Part shown: piece by piece, positions 57,805-64,000 of the stretch | Layout of the letters: every line of letters begins with the position of its first letter | Numbering within the stretch: position 1 is the first letter of the stretch | Origin: Ancistrus triradiatus | Taxonomy: Eukaryota > Chordata > Actinopteri > Siluriformes > Loricariidae | Assembly: GCA_025084515.1 (NCBI GenBank) | Contig: JAJAGP010000561.1 | Span: 1 to 64,000 of the forward strand | Reading direction: 5' to 3' | DNA: 64,000 nucleotides | Notes under the pieces: model-generated | What the model was told of the DNA's origin: nothing | The model's database searches: none | Seen by the model: the letters and a program-made list of their open reading frames with translations, nothing else | Position numbers and translations under genes: made by a program

Positions 57805-59021
57805 TATGCAATTGTTACACAATAAATTACCAAGAAGGAGTTGTTGGAATCCTTATGTGTATGAATGTAATGATGATATATGTAAGTGATTACAGTATTA
57901 GTGCCAGAGGATATGTTTATTTTGGAAAACTGTACAATTGAAAGGAGGCTCTAGATACCCTGCTAGGCCACATCTAGCCTGGATACGCATGGTAACCTGT
58001 GGCACATTTGCCCACAGATGTTGCAGCTCAGCCTGTAGATCCTGCACACTCATAGGTTGCCTAAGCTGCCGTTCCGACTGGTCCCACAAATGCTCGATTG
58101 GTGATAAATCAGGCAACCCAGCAGGCCAAGGAAATGTTACAGACATTCCTGGGAAATACCAGTTGGAAGCCCTATCAAGAGAGGAAACATGTGGCCACAG
58201 GATTTCCTGCACATATCGCTGACCTGTTAGTGTCCCTCGTATCACTACTAGGGGTGACTGACTGTCATATGCGATGGCTCCCCACATCATCACCCCAGAA
58301 GTTGGGGCAGTGTGTCGCTCCACAGCAAAGGCAGGATTGAAGGGCTGTCCACAAGGCCTCCGTACTCGAACCCAACCATCGTCAGATTCCAAACAGTACC
58401 CGGATTATTCACTAAAGATGATATGGTTCCAGTCTGTAGCAGTCCAGGTTTACGACACCACGGCAAACGAAGACAACAGTGGCTGGTTGTCAATGGCAGG
58501 ACATGTAATGGGTGCTAAACACCTGGAAATGATCCAGGCAGAGACGGGTGTCTAGTGAAGGTGCCACCTGTGTTTGGATGGTAGACAATAAAACTGTGCT
58601 CATGCTTGTTGGCTGATCAAAGAATCCTTTCTACTGGTGGTCGGCCTGGGCCGTCTGATGCATGTTCTCAGTGTTTGCGTGTTGTTGATGCTCCCATCAC
58701 CTCCTACCAGCTAGGTCAGAGCGGTCTAGAGGGCGGGCAGTTCGTTGAAACGTTCACCCTGCTTCTCTCAGTCCAGTGATGCACCCCCTCTCAAAGTCTG
58801 TCAACTGGACAAAATGTCTTGGAGTGTGTCGAATAGGAATGTGTATCAGTCGACGATATCTCCCCAAGAGGTACACTACCCAAAAGTAGCTTCTGAGAGT
58901 CTTTTCATTGGCTGTTGGGGGAAGTACTTTTACGCCCTCTTGTGGCAAGACCACAAGCTGCCTGAGACATAACTGCACACAGTGTTTTGCAACAAACCGT
59001 GCTTTTTTTGTCAGTGAGTGT
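57805..59021 (-). mobile_element. Tc1-like transposon, family 7, reverse copy
   Basis: The right end TTTTTTTGTCAGTGAGTG then TA corresponds to the left end of the copy at 26066; the opposite end is eroded. On the - strand the transposase relic shows FERGCITGLREAGWTFQRIA near 58800 and an open catalytic segment at 57898-58392. That segment contains APTSGVMMWGAIAYDSQSPL and LPDLSPIEHLWDQSERQLRQ (third catalytic residue). Stops separate the two. Confidence 0.85.
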
Positions 59022-60035
59022 ATTTGAAAAATATCCGGTACACCTGCTTCGTGGTTTGAATACCACTGGTCAGTTGAAATGCCCCATGATTTAGTCGAGG
59101 AATGAGGAATTGCATACCATCACTACTGTAGAAGAGAGTAATAATTATCCATGTGATTGTAACTCTGTAAGCCTTTAAGAATAAATTGCTTTTCTAAAGG
59201 TAAAAATGTAACACTCAGCCAGGGACATAGCATCAACAGTTAGGTCCTTCATTCCACACCATTAGAGTTAGATACTGTGTGGTGAGACTGAGACTGTAAA
59301 TCTGATCTGCCCTGTATTTAGTCTGTCTGTTCTTGCAATGTTTTATGTAGCACAGCACTAATCTGTAAGTGGCGAGGTAGGGGGATTAGTGTGACCAGGG
59401 ATAGGAGGAGAACTGCAATGCAGGGGCCTGTGGCCTAAGGAATCTGAGTGATGGATGAGTGATGGTGGGTAATTGCTAGGTGGCCTCCTGTTCATGAGAA
59501 ACCAGTGCACTAGGGTTTGTGACTCAGACCCCCACCCCCTCCTGTCACGATCCGAGCAGCGTAGTCCTGCGTCCTTGCTTCCAACACCAGCCTCAAAAAA
59601 GCCATTTCAGGGTTGTACACATTAAAGCCAAATGTTAAAGAAGTGATCCAGTGGTATGTCATTAGGTTTAAGTGTTTTTGTTTGAAGAGTATGGATGGTT
59701 GGTAACACTAATAAACACCCGTGTCCATCGTGTGTTGGCTGAACTATCTGAAAGCGGTTTTATAAGCTAGTGTTGAGCTGTCAGTTTTTGAATTAGTTTT
59801 ATCTTAGAGTACAGTGTGATGTATGGTATAATGTGGTATAGAGCACAATGTCCTGGACAAACAATACATTAGATGTTAGATGTAGCTACGTGTGCAAAAT
59901 TACTAACTACTAACCACTAACTACTTTTAAAATCATTTTACTAGGGATGCATCAAAACCATTTTTAGCAGAAAGTACAAGTTCATGTCTTTTGGTACTCA
60001 CCAATACCGAGCACAAGAACAAACCTGGTCATTTA
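59022..60035 (+). other. camta1 intron, nothing recognised
   Basis: No exon or repeat family was recognised. Confidence 0.45.
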
Positions 60036-61460
60036 CATAGTGGTGCTTGAAAGATTGAGAACCCTTTAGAATTTTCTAGATTTCTGAATAATGTTATAAT
60101 CTAAAGCATCATCAGACTTTCACAAAAGTCCTAAAAGTAGATAAAGAGAACCCAGTTTAACAAATGAGACAAAAATCAGTCCTGCACACCGGCTTGGAGG
60201 AATTTTAGCCCATTCCTCCGTACAGAACAGCTTCAGCTCTGGGATGTTGGTGGGTTTCCTCACATTAGCTGCTCACTTCAGGTCCTTCCACAACATTTCA
60301 ATTGGATTAAGGTCAGGACTTTGACTTGGCCATTCCAAAACATGAACTTTATTCTTCTTTAACCATTCTTTGGGTAGAACAGCTTGTGCGCTTAGGGTCG
60401 TTGTCTTGCTGCATGACCCACCTTCTCTTGAGATTCAGTTCATGGACAGATGTCCTGACATTTTCCTTTAGAATTCTCTGATATAATTTAGAATTCATTG
60501 TTCCTTCAATGATGGCAAGCCATCCTGCCACAGATGCAGCAAAACAGGCCCACACCATGATACTACCACTACCATGTTTCACAGATGGAATAAGGTTCTT
60601 ATGCTGGAATGCAGTGTTTTCCTTTCTCCAATCATAACGCTTTTCTTTTAACCAAAAAATTCTATTTTGGTCTCATCCATCCAGAAAACATTCTTCCAAT
60701 AGCCTTCTGGCTTGTCCACGTGATCTTTAGCAAACTGCAGATGAGCAGCAATGTTCTTTTTGGAGAGCAGTGGCTTTGTCCCTGCAACCCGGCCATGCAC
60801 ACCATTGTTGTTCAGTGTTCTTCTGATGGTGGACTCATGAACATTAACATTAGCCAATGTGAGAGAGACCTTCAGTTGCTTATACGTTACCCTGGGCCCT
60901 TTGTGACCTCACCAACTATTACACGCCTCTTTGTTGGTCGACCACTCCTGGGGAGGGTAACAATGGTCTTGAATTTCCTCCATTTGTACACAATCTGTCT
61001 GACTGTGGATTGGTGGAGTCCAAACTCTTTAGAGATGGTTTTGTAGCCTTTTCCATCAACAACTCTTTTTCTGATGTCCTCATAAATCTTCTTTGTTCGT
61101 GCCATGATACACTTCCACAAACATGTTGTGAAGAGCAGACTTTGACAGATCCCTGTTCTTTAAATAAAACAGGGTGCCCACTCACACCTGATTGTCATCC
61201 CATTGATTGAAAACACCTGACTCTAATTTCACCTTCAAATTACTGCTAATCCTAGAGGTTCACATACTTTTGCCACTCACTAATATGTAATATTTGATCA
61301 TCTTTCTTAATAAATAAATGACCAAGTAAAATATTTTTCTCTTTTTTCAACTGGGTTCTTTTTAACCACTTTTAGGACTTGTGTGAAAATCTGATGATGG
61401 TCAAATTTATGCAGAAATGTAGAAAATTCTAAAGGGTTCACAAACTTTCAAGCACTACTG
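60036..61460 (-). mobile_element. Tc1-like transposon, family 1, reverse copy with both ends
   Basis: The left end CATAGTGGTGCTTGAAAG and the right end AGCACTACTG are flanked by TA at 60034-60035 and 61461-61462. On the - strand the transposase starts near 61106 (MARTKKIYEDIRKRVVDGKG). It shows VWMDETK-like WMDETKIEFFG (first Asp), GSIMVWACFAAS, RRWVMQQDNDPKRTS (second Asp) and the C-terminal block. Small deletions and frameshifts break it, and the 3' end with the left inverted repeat is shortened. It is one of the least decayed catalytic cores in the window. Confidence 0.9.
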
Positions 61461-61944
61461 TAACTTAGCACTGTAACTTACTGCAATTTATTTTAACTGT
61501 TAAATGCCTTGAGAACTATGCAAAGGCTAGCCATTTTATTCTCGCAAGCGCTGGATCTGCTAGAATTTTGTCAAAGCTTAGAGCTGAGTGGATGCAGTTT
61601 ATCAGCAGATATTGTACGTTTTTAACATGCTAGTTTGTACAAATGCTTTACAGTTGTTCTTCCTGCCAGCATACTTATGAATGAGTAAAATCAGTGTCAT
61701 ATATTATATTAGAAATCTAGAGAGCTTAAGGCTGTTGCGCATTGCTATATAACATATGTAACAGAGTTCCATACAGAGGTTGTGCTATCTTTTTTAGGAA
61801 ATCAACTAAATGTATAATTATTTTGGTCTACTGTTGTACCTGTTGGGGTCAAATTAGCATCAGGGGCTATTCATAACAAGAGTGAGATTATATGGATACA
61901 AATCAGACACTGGAAGCAATATAGAACAACGAGTTAACCTAACG
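61461..61944 (+). other. camta1 intron, nothing recognised
   Basis: AT-rich unique sequence. Confidence 0.45.
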
Positions 61945-62080
61945 AGCGTCTTTGGAATGTGGGAGGAAACCGTAGTAAACCCACATGGAAACAGGCAGGA
62001 TGTGCAAACTCCACACAGGCCGAGTCAGGGGGTCAGGTTTGAACTGGGGATCTCTGGGGCCGTCGTGCTAGCCCTGTAAC
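61945..62080 (-). mobile_element. SINE-like repeat, reverse partial copy of the 31301 family
   Basis: TTTGGAATGTGGGAGGAAAC, GATGTGCAAACTCCACACAG and the B-box complement TCAGGTTTGAACTGGGGAT appear in reverse order to the forward copies. Confidence 0.75.
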
Positions 62081-62198
62081 TTTTTGGGAACATTTACTTT
62101 GTTTATACTGTACTCCTATTGTATAGTAACAGTAGCTCTGATTTATCAGATGGTTATGAAATAATCCTGATCAATTTGAATAGATAATGCTTTACCTA

Positions 62199-62544
62199 CA
62201 GCTCTGGAAACAATTCAGAGACCACTCCAAATTCCCTACATGCATGGCAGCAATTCAGTTGCAGTACCTGAACCAGTATCATCTAACCAGTATCATCTAA
62301 ACCAGGTCTGATTTATTGAGGTTAAAATACGATATTAAAAATCGGATTGAAATCTTGATTTCTGGGCTTTCATAAGTAAAACATTCATATTGTTTTCTGT
62401 CATATTGATCACACATTATTTGGAATTTGTCAGTAACGTATGGAATAAAACACAAATGTTCCTTTTCACTCAAACACATACAGTACCTAGAAATAGGAAA
62501 ACCAGAGAAACTCAGAATTTTGCAGTCTTATTTTTCCAGGGCTG
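62199..62544. mobile_element. Tc1/mariner-type MITE
   Basis: The ends CAGCTCTGGAAACAATTCAG and TTATTTTTCCAGGGCTG are inverted and flanked by TA at 62197-62198 and 62545-62546. The body is 346 bp without coding sequence. It contains a local tandem duplication CCAGTATCATCTAA at 62273-62303. Confidence 0.8.
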
Positions 62545-62835
62545 TATTGTGATACCAGTGGCAGAATTATAGAATGGGTTCATTAATGGCTTTCTGTGCT
62601 GGTTAACATTGCTGGTTTGTAATCCAAATGCAGACTGGTTTTCAGAGTGATCTGGGGTGTTTATTAGGCTGCGGCTCAACGTGCTGTGTTGTTTGCTGCC
62701 ATATAGCGTGCAATAATAATAAAGCAGGCTAAATAACACGCACAGTTACAGCCTGTTCCATTTAGGATATAACAGAGAATCATAGACAAGCTGTTTTAAT
62801 ATGAACTCTGGTAACCCCGGTGTTGGTTGAACGTG

Positions 62836-62880
62836 GACGCTCTCTCGCGCTCTCTCTCTCTCTCTCTCGCTCCCGCTCCC
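62836..62880. repeat. (CT)n tract with CG interruptions
   Basis: CTCTCGCGCTCT-type repeat at the edge of the CpG-richer region downstream. Confidence 0.85.
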
Positions 62881-63239
62881 GCATTGTCATAATGCAGTAG
62901 GGAAAAGCGTTTATCCGCAGCGCTGCAGCTCCACAGCCACGGGCAAAAGCAGAGCAGGGCCAGGGGCAACTATTACTGCCTACTGACCCTATCACACAAC
63001 ACCACACAACACCACAGCACCCCAGGAGCAGCTGTGAGCAGAGCTGATCTGATCTGAACCCACCTCCCTGCGCTCCTGTCCGTTTAGCTGCAGAAGCGAT
63101 GGCGCGACACGACTTTATTTAGCGCCATCCTGTGGATCTGGGTCAATCAAACGATTCGATTTCAGTAACAGATCAATGCCTGAGTATTGATCATACGATT
63201 GCCAAAGATGTAGTAGCACGGTAAAAAAAAAATCTACAG

Positions 63240-63590
63240 GGTTTAGAACAAGACGTGCAGAATCGCACGGAGCTTATAGATGCCGTGCGTAAAAGCGCAT
63301 CGATTGTTGGTTGTCTGTGTGAAGCTCTCCACCTCCCGCGGCGGTTATATAAAGTTTGAATGAACGGTGTAAGACTGAGCTGAACACTGTAAACACTGTA
63401 AACGCCGTGCACAGAGCCGGAGCAGCCGCGGCTGGAGGAGGAGGAGGAGGAGGAGGGTCCCTATCTTCCTCTCCACTCCCCTCACTTCCACTTTGTTCTA
63501 TTGTTGTTTGGTCTGTTGCCGAGCTAGAACTGCTCTCAGCGCTGGAAAAGCATATGCGAATGACAAAAGCGTGCCGATCCGCCCCGGTTA
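63240..63590 (+). promoter_or_regulatory. Candidate internal promoter and first exon in camta1 intron
   Basis: A CpG-containing block with a strong TATA box TATATAAAG at 63346-63354, about 20 bases after CTCCCGCGGCGG. Downstream is a GC-rich leader with (GGA)n at 63434-63457, then ATG at 63554 and a donor CCG|GTTAGT at 63586/63587. The frame from the ATG gives MRMTKACRSAP to the donor in phase 0. The next canonical camta1 exon must be entered in phase 1, so a coding splice to that exon would not be in frame. A non-coding leader or a different gene is possible. Confidence 0.35.
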
Positions 63591-63612
63591 GTACATTGTG
63601 TTTTTGTGATGA

Positions 63613-63613
63613 G

Positions 63614-63649
<36 letters not shown>
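63613..63649. repeat. (GT)n microsatellite
   Basis: Uninterrupted GT units shortly after the candidate donor at 63587. Confidence 0.9.
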
Positions 63650-63652
<3 letters not shown>

Positions 63653-64000
63653 GCTTCTTTGTGCAGTTTTTGCAGCAGCACATCGGTTAGGATGTCTGGA
63701 GCGCACCAAAGTTTGACATCTGCGCTTAGACCGATGCAAAGTGTCATTTGCTTCGTTTTGTTTAATGGTTAATATTTCAGCCTTCCATGCGTGTGTCCAG
63801 CTTTGCATATCTTAGTCCTGTTCACTGTTGCATGTGTCTCGTGGAACGTTGCCTACACGTGAGTCTACTATGCAGGTTCGGTGTAGTACGTTCTTAACGC
63901 AAATGTTTGCATACTAATAAGCGAGCAGGCTCCGTCGGCTTTCTCTTAGCTCGATCAGTTGATCCTCATCTTACATAGTGAGTGACTTCTACCTTCCTTT

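Overview
This 64 kb window is nuclear DNA from a ray-finned (teleost) fish. It shows spliced vertebrate genes with GT-AG introns, neural transcription-factor genes, many dinucleotide microsatellites and a very high density of Tc1/mariner transposons, most of them dead. Tc1 density this high fits an ostariophysan such as a catfish, but I cannot fix the species. Two runs of exactly 100 N (22034-22133 and 43985-44084) are scaffold gaps. Both fall inside copies of the same Tc1 family, so the window is three contigs joined together.

Three protein-coding genes can be supported. (1) The last five exons of an EF-hand protein on the + strand (10213-23401), whose 5' exons I could not find. (2) ascl1a, the proneural bHLH factor, on the - strand (CDS 37014-37574). 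It keeps the ancestral short intron just after the stop codon, has a CpG-rich promoter near 37600-37870, and its likely polyA signal is near 35954. (3) Five internal exons of camta1 on the + strand (45434-57210). They encode the end of the CG-1 DNA-binding domain, the long serine/glycine/glutamine-rich activation region and the TIG domain. The ankyrin and IQ exons must lie beyond the window.

Layout: 1-10 kb holds transposon remnants and microsatellites; 10-23 kb the EF-hand gene with Tc1 insertions in its introns; 23.6-27.7 kb a nest of Tc1 elements inserted into one another; 28-36 kb SINEs, a perfect 73-bp inverted repeat and old transposon remnants; 36-38 kb ascl1a; 39-45 kb possible regulatory DNA, repeats and the second gap; 45-57 kb camta1 with MITEs, a noisy Tc1 copy and a 1-kb pentanucleotide satellite in its introns; 57-64 kb a camta1 intron with two more Tc1 copies and, near 63.35 kb, a TATA/CpG promoter-like region.

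The most important structural point is that the CG-1 exons of camta1 are absent from the 45 kb upstream, where unrelated genes sit on the far side of a repeat-embedded gap. The ascl1a-camta1 adjacency may therefore be a scaffold artefact. I found no sign of a new biological system; the main interest is in genome structure, transposon biology and assembly quality.
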